Source: Euborellia annulipes (Eukaryota; Arthropoda; Insecta; Dermaptera; Anisolabididae). Taken from it: 64,000 nucleotides of DNA. The stretch is from the NCBI GenBank assembly GCA_023213315.1, contig JAKCPI010015653.1, positions 124,001-188,000 of the forward strand, read 5' to 3'. The notes under the pieces are model-generated. The model searched no databases. It worked only from the letters and a program-made list of their open reading frames with translations, and was not told where the DNA came from. Shown here piece after piece: positions 34,386 to 46,146 of the stretch (positions are counted from its first letter, which is position 1; each line of letters opens with the position of its first letter). The translations under genes and the position numbers were made by a program.

Positions 34386-35811
34386 AAAATAGATCAGAAT
34401 CAAACAAACATTATTAGACAGTTATAATATATATTAGAAATATTTCAACGACTTGACGCTAAGGTGCAAGGGTTGTACTTTATTAAATATTTTTCAAAAA
34501 TTTAAAGTAAATATTTTAAAAGAATTCAATTAAATAACTTTATTGTTATCTAGAGTTGACATGGAAGGACATCTATGAATAAGTTGCTGAATTCTTTTAT
34601 AATTAATAAAATATCGACTCCAACAAAATGCGCACGAAATAACTACGCGGCAAATCCTGATTTCAATTTGATCTATTTTACTTAACAGGGTGTTTCAAAA
34701 AGGGTGAGCACTCTCAAATTCATTGATATAGGATCAAACAATGGCAAGCGGGTCCGGTCGCCTATACCCAATTTTTATAGGATATCAACGTGATTTTTTT
34801 TTAACTATTAAAAGATGAAATTTTTGTTTTATTATTATTTATATTTAAAAAATTCTTATCATGTTTTAAATATTTGTTTTAATTCAAATTTTTTTATTCA
34901 TAATTTTTTTTTTATAATTTAATTATACGTTAACCTCTCAGGTAATAAATTTTAACTTTATAATCATTATGGATTGTATATAATTCTTATCGCTATAAAG
35001 TTTATTAGTAAGGTCGGTTCAATTATTAATTATATTATTTATTAGATTCTAATCATATTGATTTATTTTTTTTTAATTATGGGGGAACAAGGAAGTTACT
35101 TGGATATGTTATTTTTATAATTTCTCCTAAAGAAGTTAAGAAATAATAATTTCCTAACTAGGGCTGTTCTTTAGGAGCTTTCGAAAGACATAGACGGAGG
35201 AGGAATATAAAAATAATTTAACTTGAAAGCCTCAGTTTTACTTTTATCTAGAGAGATTCAAAGAAATAGTCCCAAGAGTGATACTATATAACCAGCCCTA
35301 AATCTCAAAAGGAATTACTAAAGACGTACACGGACACATTTTGAAACAAATTTTGGCAATAATAGTTCACTTTCTATTAGATTAAAAGTCGGCAAAGTTA
35401 AAAATATAATATTTTGATTTCAATGGATCAGATCTTATGTTGCGTGAGTTGGGAATCTGAGAACGTATTTTCGGTTTCGAGCCTGTCGATCTTCGAACAT
35501 GATAACTTGAGAATGGATAAAAAAAAAAATCAAGTTGAAATTCGATATACATTCTTTAGACACGCTTCTGTAAAAATGATTAGATTTTTCGATTTGAATT
35601 TTGTCAAAATGAAACAAAAAATTATAAAAAAAAAAATAATTGTTTTCAGTGCACGAGAAACCAACTCTTATTCAAAGATGAATCTTGATAATTTGGTAAT
35701 AGAAAATATACTTAAGTTCTAAATCAATTTCACTACAACCATTATTAGTTGTCAGTCGATTTGCATTTAAATTGTGCAAAAGAAATATCAAAAATTTTAG
35801 AGAAAGTTAAA
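34386..35811. other. No supported gene; MITE end at 34687
   Basis: AGGGTGTTTCAAAAAGGGTG at 34688-34707 is the left end of a DNA transposon with no right end found; the element at 45906 begins similarly. A 102-codon frame at 35414-35722 has no recognisable domain and ends in lysine/isoleucine-rich sequence. Confidence 0.5.
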
Positions 35812-35819
35812 TAAATTAT

Positions 35820-36139
35820 TAGGAACCGATCGAAGTTTCGGTTTCGGCCGTGGTTTCGGTTTCAGCCAAAAACCAGTCGAAACCTGAGTTTAAAAGATGG
35901 GATGAGACTCGTATAAAAAGATTCGCGCATAAAAAAAAAGGTCAAATGATTTTCGTAAGAGGAAAAAATGTATTTTACTAAAAAATAAAATAAATAAATA
36001 AAAAAGTAAAATGATATGAATTTTGTTTAGGAAATTTTAAGAAAAAGTTTAAAACAAGTTTCTGTTTCGGTTTCGGCTGAAACTAAAATTGAAGCCGAAA
36101 TTCAGTTTCGGCTGAAAATCTTGTTTCAGTCGAACTCTA
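35820..36139. mobile_element. Non-autonomous hAT element, TAGGAACCGA type (320 bp)
   Basis: It starts TAGGAACCGATCGAAGTTTC and ends CAGTCGAACTCTA. The 8-bp flanks TAAATTAT and CAAATTAT agree at 7 of 8. Multiple GTTTCGGC/GCCGAAAC motifs lie within 100 bp of both ends, as expected of hAT subterminal repeats. A second copy starts at 56652. Confidence 0.78.
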
Positions 36140-36147
36140 CAAATTAT

Positions 36148-36880
36148 ATTTTCCACCGTTTCATAATCTTGCCTGAATTGCCTGAAATTAGAAGCTAGGC
36201 TTTATTTGAACCTATTTCTATAATAATTAAAATGAAAAATAAGATTATATTGTGAATTTTAAAGAGTTGGGTCTTTTTTTTTTGTAAATTAAAAATATTT
36301 GAAATTATACTCAATTTAAGAATTAAATAATTTACATTTTTCCCCTACCGATATCCCCCCTGAAAATGTAATTTATAAAAACCAGTTTTTGCACAATAGA
36401 GGGGGAAAAAACTCGTATGATTAAATTAAACTGAACCCTTGAAAAATTGAATATTTATTAAAAAAAAAGTCAGCTCTAGATAATAATTGATCAGAGAAAT
36501 TATAATTTTGTCTGGTAATTTCAAAATTTTATCAATTATTCAATTATTGCTGTATTATCTTATACCAGTACAATATTATTATTATTATTTAAAAGCTTGT
36601 TACTTTTTATTTAATAAAATTCATTTTATTTCAAAGTTTGAAGCAATACTAAGATATGAATGAAACGGTCCCATTTATTGCAGATAAAACTTTATTCCTT
36701 TTGATGCATAAATCAAATCAAATGCAAAACGAGTTCGATTTATTGCAAATAAATTTTTATTTATTATAGATTCATAAATCAAATTACAAATTCGATGATA
36801 AAAAAAAAAACATTTTTGTTTTTTCAACAATCACCTTGTTTCGTTTCTAATAAATAGCAGCCAAAATTTTGAAACAAGAT
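36148..36880. other. AT-rich stretch, no gene
   Basis: A loose direct repeat (TTTATTGCA.ATAAA...CATAAATCAAAT) occurs at about 36676 and 36738. Nothing else was seen. Confidence 0.55.
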
Positions 36881-36889
36881 ATCGGCCAG

Positions 36890-37920
36890 CGTTTATTCTT
36901 CGATATCTAGATGCAAAAATAGGGAAGGGGAGCCAAGTGACCAGGGGTTGGTATAAATTAAATCCGCCACGGGGGAAGAATAAAATCGCGCACAAGAGAC
37001 AGATGTGCCAACAGCTGCCCGGATGCCCACCGGTTACTAACCCTAAATTAAAAAAAAAAAAAAATTGTAACGTTCAGTGCACACACGTGACTAAGGGTTA
37101 AGAAAAATATTATATCTTCAGTTTCTCCCTCGATGCTTAAGCATGTATTATAGTCTTATTAATTAATTTATTTTTTTTTATATATTTTGCGGCTCTTATC
37201 ATTTTCATATAAAATTGATAAAAGATTTTTGACACGCGGTGTTTGCGTTCATCGTCGGCCATGTTGGATCAATAAAAGGGCATCCACGTGCATCCGACCA
37301 CGCGGTTGCAGGCGAAAAATAAATAAATAAATAACAAAAAAAATATATATATAGGTATATATATCACCTACCAATTAGAAGAAAAATAGGAGATGATGAG
37401 GCCAGAACAATGCAAAAACAGAGGAATAAACAGCAACCAAATCTTGAGTTAAACGAGAAAACTTAAAAACACAAGTTGCAGTGAGACGGTGCGGGAACTA
37501 AATGCCAAAGCGAAGGCTTTGCTACCAGCGAACCCGATTCGTGTATGTTGTATCCATACATACGTCCTAGAAAATCAATCAAAAATTTTGGATAACGTTC
37601 AAATAAGAGAAAACACGTGACAAACGGCAATCATGAATGTTTAGTAGTCAAAATCAAGACTGTTTATGCTTGAGAAGCGAAATCAATAAGCTCTTGTTCT
37701 GCGGAAAAGGGCGTTCTACGGCTCGTTGGCAGTAGCGGGCGGTTCAAAGCCAAATCGATCGGCGAACATCGAGCAAAGCTCAGCCTTCAGGTCTTAGGAC
37801 CAGTGATAAGGACCAAACTTGATAAGCATGGCGAGCTACGATTCAGGTTCGTTGATCCTAGACATAGATTATACACAGCATGGAAATGAGACCGTCCAAC
37901 AGACGCACCATCACTAATAA
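36890..37920. promoter_or_regulatory. CpG-containing, low-repeat segment; possible promoter (tentative)
   Basis: This kilobase has more G+C and CpG than its surroundings and none of the repeat families found elsewhere. Examples are GACACGCGGTGTTTGCGTTC and GTAGCGGGCGGTTCAAAGCC. An ATG in good context (AAGCATGG, 37828) opens a short frame MASYDSGSLILDID... that ends after 29 codons. It could be a 5' UTR or promoter of an unseen transcript. There is no protein or splice evidence. Confidence 0.25.
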
Positions 37921-38224
37921 TTAAATATTAAAAATAATAAAGAACAAAGCAAAATAAATTAGAACGGCACTATTTCCTATATCGACCACACTTAAAATAT
38001 TACAAAAACAAATAAATAAAACAAACCTGAAGAGTACCAGTAAAATAAAAAATAAATTAAAAATTAATTGATTAACGTGGTAAGTTTTCACTTAAAGTTC
38101 GTTGAACCGATCCACGTGGAATTCGGCTGACTGTCAAAACAATAAATATTCCAATCGAATAATTAATAATATAGAATTAAGATAAAAGGAAATAATTTAG
38201 CTAAAATAAATTATTATTTTTTTT

Positions 38225-38385
38225 TAAGGTCTTTTTCGGTATCTAAGGTAATTTAGACCCGATCCCTAATTATTTCAAATGATTGGTAGCCAATTAAAAT
38301 GAAATAAATTTTTTCGCTTGGGACGGGAAGTGAACCCGGGACCGCCTAGGGCTAATGTCTTCTCTCTGAGTCACGGGCCACGGAC
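38225..38385 (-). mobile_element. tRNA-derived SINE (copy S3)
   Basis: On the minus strand: GGCCCGTGACTCAGAGAGAA (A-box region), GGGTTCACTTCCCG (B-box region), body and an A-rich tail. The flanks share loose AAAT.ATTATT blocks, so an old target duplication is possible. Confidence 0.85.
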
Positions 38386-39639
38386 TAAATGATTTATTAA
38401 AAAAAAAAAAAATGATTAGCTTCAATATGAAAAAGATTGTTTGCTAAAATTACTAATTAAATTTAGTTGCACGAAATATTCGAAGAAAAAATATTGTATA
38501 TTATAGTTGTGTTTAAGTAATATAATGACTTCTTAATTTTAGTAAAAAAAATATTAGAAGTAATTTAAAAAACATTAGCAATAAAGATACCGTATAATAG
38601 CAATCAATTTATGTAATGGCTTATATATCGACTAATTTAAAAAAAAAAAAAATAAATAAATAAATAAATATAGTAAGTAAAAGATATTTTTGGCATTTTG
38701 GAATTATTTTTTTAATAATTAATAATTAATCGTAGAAATCTAAATCAATTATAGATAAATAAAATTTTAATTGAAATTAAATATCATAAATTGATTGAAA
38801 AAATTTGAAATATAAAATTAGTCAAATTTAGGGTAAAAAAATTTAGAAATTATTATTTTTTTCTTTAATATGAAATAGATACATGTATTACAAAAAAACA
38901 GAAAATTTTTAACTTGTCCTCAGTGTCGATTCTATTAATTTTTTTGAAGAATTTTTTTATATAACAAAAATAAATAAATTTCGCCCATTTATTTGAATAA
39001 ATCAATAATTTTATTTGAGCAAATAAATGTGAGATATTCAATAAAATGGAAAAGGTCAAGAGCCTTGAAATGCCGAGCTGGCTTTAGTTTTTTTTTTTTT
39101 TTTTTTTTTTTTTTAGTGCAAATTGTCAACCCCCCTCCCCCCTTTCTCCTTTCATTGTGATGTTTGTTGTTGGTGTTTATTGGTTCGAAATTTATTCCAG
39201 TCAAGAGAACTTCTCTAGGATACAGATGTGTTGAGTCGTGCTCAGTAATAAATAAAGCCAAGTCACAACGACATCTGATCAAATTGAAAACATGTTTTGG
39301 AAGTATTACTACAAAAAAAAGTATATATATATTTAAATAAAGGGGGGGAATGTAAATTTAATGCAAGTGAATTAAACAGAAGCTATGAGAGAATATTAAA
39401 ACAATTTAACTGCAGAGATACAATTAATCGCTCAGCCTGAATGATAGGCAACCATTACGCCATACGAGTTATTATGGTTGCCGAATCGAATTGAGTTATT
39501 TTCAAACATTTCTTCCAAAATTTAGCGGACTTGTAATTTAATAAATATTGATTTTAATTTCTTATAAAGATATAATATTAATATATACAAATAGTTTTTT
39601 TTTTTTTTTTTTTTTAATTTTGTTTAATTTTAATTTAAT
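38386..39639. other. AT-rich stretch, no gene
   Basis: It includes a T run of about 24 at 39090-39113. The 97-codon minus-strand frame through that run is poly-lysine and is not a gene. Confidence 0.6.
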
Positions 39640-40868
39640 AGGAATTTTACTCGAAGTACGTTTCGTTGTTCAAAGGCGTAAAACAAATTTTGTTTTAGGT
39701 GGAATTTATTGTAACTGTTTCTGTACCCAGTTACAGTTTCAATGACTCCATCTTCAGGCTACAGTTAGAAATTATTAAGAATTATATAATCAAAGAAATA
39801 TAATCGATTATAATATCCACTGATGATAAATTTTGCATCTAACAGATAAAAGATTGAAAAAATGTTTTAGGAAAATTGTGTGTCGTATATAGAGATAGTT
39901 GCAATGTTAAAATACTAAGGAAATATTTTTGAAAACCCCTTTTGGAGGGTTCAATTGAAAAAATTTGGTGATATTATAATAAATAATAAATAAATTGCAT
40001 TCTCCATTTAATTGTGGCCAGGGCCTCAGACAGGGGGCAGGGGGACTATATCCCCGGGGCCCGGGCTCTTTGCGCTCCAACCTTAAAATTCTAATAAAAA
40101 AATATTTTTTATGGTTAAAATTTCAATTAAAAAAAAAATCATTTTCATGAAATTTTTTTTCCTGAGGGGCCAGGGCCTTTTGAGCTCAAATCTTATTGTA
40201 AAATTATAATTAAAAAATCATTTTCTTGATCTATGTGTCGGAATAGTTTAAGTCTGAGTACTCTAGCTGGGGAAACAGAATTGACGAGGAAAGCAGACTT
40301 GGAATCTATAATTGACAATTTTGCGTTACTTAAGGAGAGGAGAGTAATTTTGTAAAAACTGTTTAGGTAATATTAATTATTATTATTACTATTTAGGTAG
40401 GGTTATCTTACGTCCGGATTTGGAACACGTGTCCCGTTTGGCATCCCGATCTGAGAAATGTCCGGATTTTACTAATGAGGTGAAAAGGTGGCCTAATTGG
40501 GAAATTTTACTCCGCGTCGCATCTTAGGTGCCCCATAATACTTATTTTTTAATTGAAAATGCTTATAAATCTTATGAATCAAGCTAAGTTTGATAATGTT
40601 TTTCTCGTATCAGGCTAGCTAAAAACGCAGATTTCAGTGCCTAATTTTCAAAAATTTTTCCATACCCCTTTTGAAAATTTCAACTAAAGCACCGTTAAAT
40701 AGAAAATGCAAATTTATTAATTAAAACAACTGGGAGATTCAAAATTATATACCTAATTATTCCATATTTTTTATCATAAATTTTGTATGTATTTTGGTTA
40801 TGACCAAACGAACGAGGTCCAATATGAAAAAAATGAAGAAGTATAAATCTTTTTACTAATAATAATAA

Positions 40869-40967
40869 CAGTTTCGGAGATTCAACGACTCCATCTTCAG
40901 ACTGAAATTAATACAAATTTTGTATTAATTCCAGCCTGAAGAAGGAGTCATTGAATCTCCGAAACTG
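40869..40967. repeat. Palindrome of two divergent hammerhead-like motifs
   Basis: Two cores face each other. The minus-strand copy is 40871-40900 and the plus-strand copy 40936-40965. Each reads CTGAAGA, a GGAG/CTCC helix, then GAAACTG. They are joined by AATTAATACAAATTTTGTAT. This is the clearest pair in the window. Confidence 0.75.
40936..40965 (+). ncRNA. Hammerhead-ribozyme-like motif
   Basis: CTGAAGA + AGGAGTCATTGAATCTCC + GAAAC. The helix II arms GGAG and CTCC pair perfectly. One unpaired base lies between the core and helix II. Its mirror copy is at 40871-40900. Confidence 0.45.
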
Positions 40968-41065
40968 GAACGTTGTACAGAAACAGTCGCAATAAATTCC
41001 ACTAGAATAAAATTTGTTTTACTTTACGTCTTTGAAGAAGGAAAGGTACTTCGAGTAAAATTTTA

Positions 41066-41657
41066 ATTTAAATTCTAATTTTTGTGTAATATTTTAAACC
41101 TAAGATGATCTTAATTTAATATATTAAAATGTTCAATTATACAAAAGCACTCTTGTATAAAGCATATTCATTTTTGAAATAAAAAAAAAAAGTTGTTTCA
41201 ATAGATAGAAGGGGTCAAGGGGGACAAAGCGTTCTTTAACCAGTTGGCGAATCTAACTGGTTATACTTATTTATGAATATAGCGTCATTCAGTATTTTCA
41301 TTTTAAAAAAAAGGGGAATATCGAACAATCGTTGAAAATGCCATTTTTTAGAATTGAAATTAACATATTCTATTATTCGCTTATTGCTATTAGTATTATA
41401 CTATTGTTATTTTAATAAACAATTTATGGGACCGTTTCTACAATACTTTTATTAGAAGATGATTAATATTAATAATATATTAAGTTGTGCAATTATTCTA
41501 AGGGGATGAAGTCTTTAACTTTATAGCCGAAAAAAATTGTTGTTATTTTATTGAAACGTAAAAATATTTTATTTCAGAATTATGGCCAATCAAAACTTTT
41601 ATCCAGGTCTTAGTGATTTCAAAAGGGAATTAATTCTTTAGCGAAGGACAATATTTA
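41066..41657. other. AT-rich stretch, no gene
   Basis: No supported feature. Confidence 0.6.
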
Positions 41658-42111
41658 AAAAAAATCTGATGTGATTGGTCCTGCACACAACTTTCTCTTA
41701 CACTTCGGCAAGAGAAAGTTATGAACTGTGCTTGTCACACCTGATTTTTTGTGTTTAGTTGCCCTTAGCACCTAAGTTCCAAACTTGACCACGCGATTCA
41801 TAGATAGCGCTGAGCTACGAATGCTTCCACACTTCAAACAATTTGAACGAAAAGTTTCACTAATATACTTTTTAAAGAGTATCAAAAAATAGTTGATTTA
41901 TGAATTTTAATCAAAATCGTTGTAGCGAATTTTGAGAAAATGGAAATAAAATTAAAAAGACAAACATAACAGACAGACAGACCAATTTGTGGGACCCACT
42001 TTGTTGGACTCAGGGGATCTCAAAACATGTATATCCATCACGCCATCGAATTTTTGACGTGATCGCAATACTTTCTCTCTATATATTTCATATATAGGGT
42101 AAGAGAAAGTA
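41658..42111 (+). repeat. Family C composite repeat, subfamily B, short
   Basis: The hairpin CTGATGTGAT...GTCACACCTGATTTTTTG, the subfamily B block CACCTAAGTTCCAAACTTGA, and the end GTAAGAGAAAGTA. Part of the core is deleted. The next copy starts two bases later. Confidence 0.82.
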
Positions 42112-42112
42112 A

Positions 42113-42699
42113 AAAAATATGGTATGACTGGTCGCAAAGCACACAACCAAAGGTAAGACAAAGTTTTGTACTGTGCTTGTCACTCCAGATTTTTTGTGTT
42201 GACATTTAGTTTCCGCCGATATATAAGAATTCAAGATATAAAATTTATAAACAGAGAAAAATATTTATATTTTGTTATCATGGAAACCATTTCTCATATC
42301 TTTGCTATGAAGTACAAGAGTAAAGTGTGCTTCAAACAAATTTGAAAACAAAATGAGAATATACTTCTGAAAGAGCATCTAAAAAATAATTGATTTTTGA
42401 ATTTTAATCAAAATCGTTAAAGCAAATTTTGAGAAAAAAAAAACTAGTACTCTTTGGCCGATTTTGTTTAAAAGCTTATTTTCAAGCCTCAGGTGAGTGT
42501 CTAACTTAAATATAAAATTTTATCCTCATAGCTCTATTCCTTCATACTTAAAATTGAACACTGACAGAACATGTTGCGAAAAAAAAAATTTTGGATTCAG
42601 GGGACCCCAAAAAGTGTATATCCATCAAAATGTCGATATCGAATTTTTGACATGAATCCAATACTTTCTCTCTCTATATATAGAGGTAAGAGAAAGTAA
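42113..42699 (+). repeat. Family C composite repeat, subfamily A, head-to-tail with previous
   Basis: Begins ATATGGTATGACTGGTCGCA and ends GGTAAGAGAAAGTA. It carries the TTTAGTTTCCGCCGATATAT module. One hairpin arm is partly deleted. Confidence 0.82.
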
Positions 42700-42737
42700 A
42701 AAAGAATCCATTTGCCCATGGTAATTTATTATACTTT

Positions 42738-42870
42738 CTAAGCTCCGGTGCACACGGACATCACTTGATGTTAGTACAAACCGATTCGAGCCATAAAATG
42801 AATTGGTCCCAATGGAACAGCGCATACATGGTTATGTGCACATGAATCGCATCACTTTAGACCCGGGATC
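42738..42870. repeat. MITE-like repeat, GTGCACACGGACATC type
   Basis: GTGCACACGGACATCAC at the left and TATGTGCACATG on the right, with AATTGGTCCCAATGGAACAG in the middle. That block is shared with 20235-20365. Class uncertain. Confidence 0.5.
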
Positions 42871-44429
42871 AGGTAACGCTCATGTACACCGAGCATGAGT
42901 CTACTTTATAGGTATGTTGACTTCACAAACCATTACAAATAAATTAGATTATAATTTCATTAATAAACGATAAACGTATCTCAACTTAAATACGTATATT
43001 TAGAATAAATAGAAAGTTTTGATATGAACAACAAATTCTCTAATTCTTTGTTTTCTATTAAATGAGGGGACACTTAAACTGATCCCGTAAAGCAATTCTG
43101 AGCAATCAATTTAAACGAGTGACTAAGTTAAACCGATATCTGATACTACACACACGTCGTTCTTCACTTTACCTCTAGTCTCAAACTATTACAAAAGTTA
43201 AAATAGCATTAAATTGGATAAAGGAATTTCAAAGCAAAATTTGAATTAAATAATCCTATTAAATGATACTTCATAATGGTAATATAGAATATATTTGTAA
43301 GCTAATTAAATTAATTAATTTAGAAAAGCTGTTTTTTGATTAGGTAAAAATGAAAAAAATTATCATTACTATATTCCACTCCAGTGCCTGCTTGAGGATT
43401 TGTTTACGTTCATAGAATACACAAATGCAAAGAATACATAAATGGTTCCCTATACATTTTCTATGGTAGAAATCGAAATTTTGGGAATTAATAACTCAAA
43501 AAGTTATAGAAATTTCGGGATGAAAATGATTTGCCTGTAATACCTTAAAGGTCCTCTTTAGGCATATATGGTTTCGAAATTCCATCGGGAAGTTGCCCAA
43601 ATAGAGCGTGACAGACGGACATTAGCGAATTATATAAATAAAAAATAAGTAGTCCAAAATGGAGACAAAATATTAAAAATTGTATTCATTAATTATTTTT
43701 ATAAATAAATAATAATAATAATAATTTTTCTATAGCATCGTCATGTATATGCCTTTTGATTTTATAGAATTGACTTTCTATCAAATGAAGGAAAATTGAT
43801 TATATTTTCTTCAGTCCTTTAATCATTTTTTAATTCCAATTTCCTTGTGAAAAGGAAGTATGGAGAGAGAAAAAATAATCAGTGAGATAAGGGTAGATAT
43901 TTTTACAAAAAAAAAAAAAAAAAAGAGGAATCAATATTCATCAGATTTGAAAATAAAAAATATTAATAAGGAAACGAATAAAAAATTTTCAATATATTGA
44001 TTTACGATGTCATCACAGTGTTGTGAAATTTTTTTAATTTTTTCTTCAATTAAAATTTAGTAGTAAAGTATACTGTATTTATACTTTTCTCTCTTGTTAG
44101 AAGTTAATATTAAAATAAAATTTGCATTAATTCTATAAATATATTGGATAAATTATCAATAATATTGCTTTTAAAAGCTATAAATTTGGATTAAATAATA
44201 TAAAGGGTTTAATTAAATTTTCGTTTATTATTTATAAACCTATTCTATAATTAATAATTTTAATGTTTTATATTATTTGGTTAAATATAAAGCTGCGAAA
44301 AAATAAATTAGAATCGACTTTCATTTTAATATGAATTTGATTAAAAGAAAACAAAAAAATTAGAAAATAATGAAAAATGAAATTTATTTATTTTTAATTA
44401 AATTATCATATAAATAAATAAATAAAACT
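42871..44429. other. AT-rich stretch, no gene
   Basis: At 43545-43622 a block with TTCCATCGGGAAGTTGCCCA and GAGCGTGACAGACGGAC resembles the body of non-autonomous insect repeats that carry ACAG tracts. The rest is featureless. Confidence 0.5.
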
Positions 44430-44632
44430 AGTTTAAGTTTCAAAAGGCTTTTATTTTAGCTTTTCGACATTAATACATCATTTATTAACAATCTTATTTG
44501 GTATATTCATCGATCTACGATAGTATAATAATAGTCAGTTTGTGTCATAGCTCTGAAGATGACGTATTAACGTCGAAATGCGCATAAACTAAAATAAAAA
44601 CCTTTTGAAACTTAACCTTGTGTTATTTATTT
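44430..44632. repeat. Fold-back element with hammerhead-like motif
   Basis: Arms AGTTTCAAAAGGCTTTTATT (left) and AAAACCTTTTGAAACTTAA (right) pair, with further pairing across GACATTAATACATCA/TGACGTATTAACGTC. The total is about 200 bp. Confidence 0.78.
44553..44580 (+). ncRNA. Hammerhead-ribozyme-like motif, compact
   Basis: CTGAAGA, then T, then a perfect 5-bp helix GACGT/ACGTC with an ATTA tetraloop, then GAAATG. The core blocks are intact. One extra base before helix II and the lack of an obvious helix III partner argue for caution. Confidence 0.42.
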
Positions 44633-44869
44633 ATCTATGATAATTTAATTAAATTTAAGAATGTTTCAACTGTGAATTCTTTGGATTAAATTTATTAATA
44701 TTTAGAGAACTCTCTAGAGTGAAAAATAAGAGGGGATTTATTTTTACTTCAACCAAAAACGCTCTTTTCTAAATTATCAAACTATTAATATTTTTAAAAT
44801 ATAAAATTGAAATATAGGAGAAATAACCAGCGCCTCTTTATCCACCATACTACAATATTTATCAGCAAA

Positions 44870-44902
44870 TATTTCGGGTTGCAAAACGCCACCCATCATC
44901 AG
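44870..44902 (-). ncRNA. Hammerhead-like motif with canonical CTGATGA
   Basis: Minus strand: CTGATGA, TGGGT...ACCC helix II, GAAAT. The CTGATGA matches the canonical core exactly. A mirror version lies at 45040-45072. Confidence 0.4.
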
Positions 44903-45039
44903 TGCAGCAAATAGCTTTGGTGGTGGATGCCGACTATATTTTTATATACCTTTGATTATATAAATGTTTGCTATTTTCATATCAATGTTCTTAAATAGGC
45001 AGATTACCAGCAATGAATTCACTAAAACTATTTGCTGCA

Positions 45040-45072
45040 CTGATGATGGGTGGGGTTTTGCAATCCTGAAAT
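45040..45072 (+). ncRNA. Hammerhead-like motif with canonical CTGATGA
   Basis: Plus strand: CTGATGA, a weaker helix II because of substitutions (GGGTGG...AATCC), GAAAT. It is the partner of 44870-44902. Confidence 0.35.
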
Positions 45073-45116
45073 AATTGCAAATAAATAGTGTATATGGTGG
45101 ATAAAGAGGCGCTGGT

Positions 45117-45905
45117 TTTCAATCTCAATATCCAGCAACATAATAATAATATAAATTTAGAACCAAAATTAATTAACGAATTTTCATTATTTATCAATTT
45201 AAAAATGTGATGAAATCAAGGAAAGAGATTTTCCATTGTAGGAAATTCTATCAGCTGAAAATAGAATGGGTCTGAAAATGCGAACTGATTCACGTCGATA
45301 AATTAGATTGGCAATTTGAGGGGAGAATTTCCAGTGGAGAGAATTCGACCCCAACTTGCAGGAGACTAACTCTAGTAAGAATAAGTAGATCAAGATATTC
45401 TTTTCGAAGAAGAAAATTATAGGAGAAAATTCGTGAAACTTGGATTTCCGTTTCTTTTTGAGGCAAGAATAGGAAAAGGATTTGTTTCCTTTTGAATTAT
45501 GTATGAATGAATTTTTTTAATAAATAAAATAATTCTAATAAAAAATACTTCCCTCTATTAATATTTAATGAATAACAATAATTAAAAGGAGCTTTTTTAT
45601 ATTAATATTAAACATCAAAACTATATAACAATGTCAATCAAGTCTTGCTTGTGCATAAGAAATTATCAAGAAATCTTTTTCTATAGGCCTATACGTCATC
45701 TAGGACAAAAGCCACTCTAAACAAAACTTTGTTCAAAATGGATCAATTATTGAATATAAATAAAAGGGATAGTACTATTTTGGAATCAATTCTGAGAGAA
45801 CATTTATAGGGAGTGAGCTAAACATACTAAATTTCTATCAAAAATACTATGAATAGCAAAAATAAATAAAGACTATTTTTGAATTGGAATATATATATAT
45901 ATATA
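45117..45905. other. No supported gene
   Basis: Short minus-strand frames at 44991-45393 have no recognisable domain. An AT microsatellite ends the stretch at about 45890-45906. Confidence 0.5.
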
Positions 45906-46146
45906 TTAGGGTGTTTAATTTGAAAAGAACATTGTTGCTGACACATTGTACCAAACAACGAAAAAAAAATATAATGATTTACATGTAACGTTAATTTAAA
46001 TGGGAAAAATTCGACGATCGAGAGGAAGTACTTAAAATTAAAATTAAGGGCTGAAACTTCAAAGGATTTTTTTTTTATGTTTGGAACAATATTTCAGTAT
46101 GTCTGCGAAAATAAAAAAAATGTTCGTTTTAAATGAAACACCCTAA
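45906..46146. mobile_element. MITE, TTAGGGTGTTT ends (241 bp)
   Basis: Left TTAGGGTGTTTAATTTGAAA and right TTTAAATGAAACACCCTAA are inverted repeats of about 25 bp with mismatches. The target duplication is obscured by the adjacent AT repeat. No coding capacity. Confidence 0.75.

Larger units (their letters stand above)
39640..41065. repeat. Large fold-back, Penelope-like terminal repeats (FB3 copy 1)
   Basis: Arms AATTTTACTCGAAGTACG (39642) and GTACTTCGAGTAAAATTTT (41046) bracket 1.4 kb. Both arms contain AATTTATTGTAACTGTTTCT or its complement and CTGAAGATGGAGTC blocks. The interior includes a CAGGGCCTCAGACAGGGGGC fragment (40020) and a GTCCGGATTT fragment (40415), both probably other transposon ends. 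No reverse transcriptase is present. Confidence 0.7.
44826..45116. repeat. Fold-back element with paired hammerhead-like motifs
   Basis: Arms ACCAGCGCCTCTTTATCCAC and GTGGATAAAGAGGCGCTGGT are perfectly complementary. Further in, each arm has an ATTTGCTGCACTGATGATGG block followed by a GAAAT core. Confidence 0.85.

Noticed and set aside
35414..35722. 102-codon plus-strand frame
   Set aside because: The first third looks mildly protein-like, but there is no recognisable motif, the second half is Lys/Ile-rich, and an overlapping minus-strand frame exists over the same DNA.
37828..37846. MASYDS mini-exon as AGBL4 exon 1
   Set aside because: It is phase-compatible with exon 2, but the donor GTTCGT is weak and it is 24 kb away; the candidate at 59919 is closer and better supported.
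38989..39282. 97-codon minus-strand frame
   Set aside because: It runs through a 24-base T run, giving poly-lysine; no other support.
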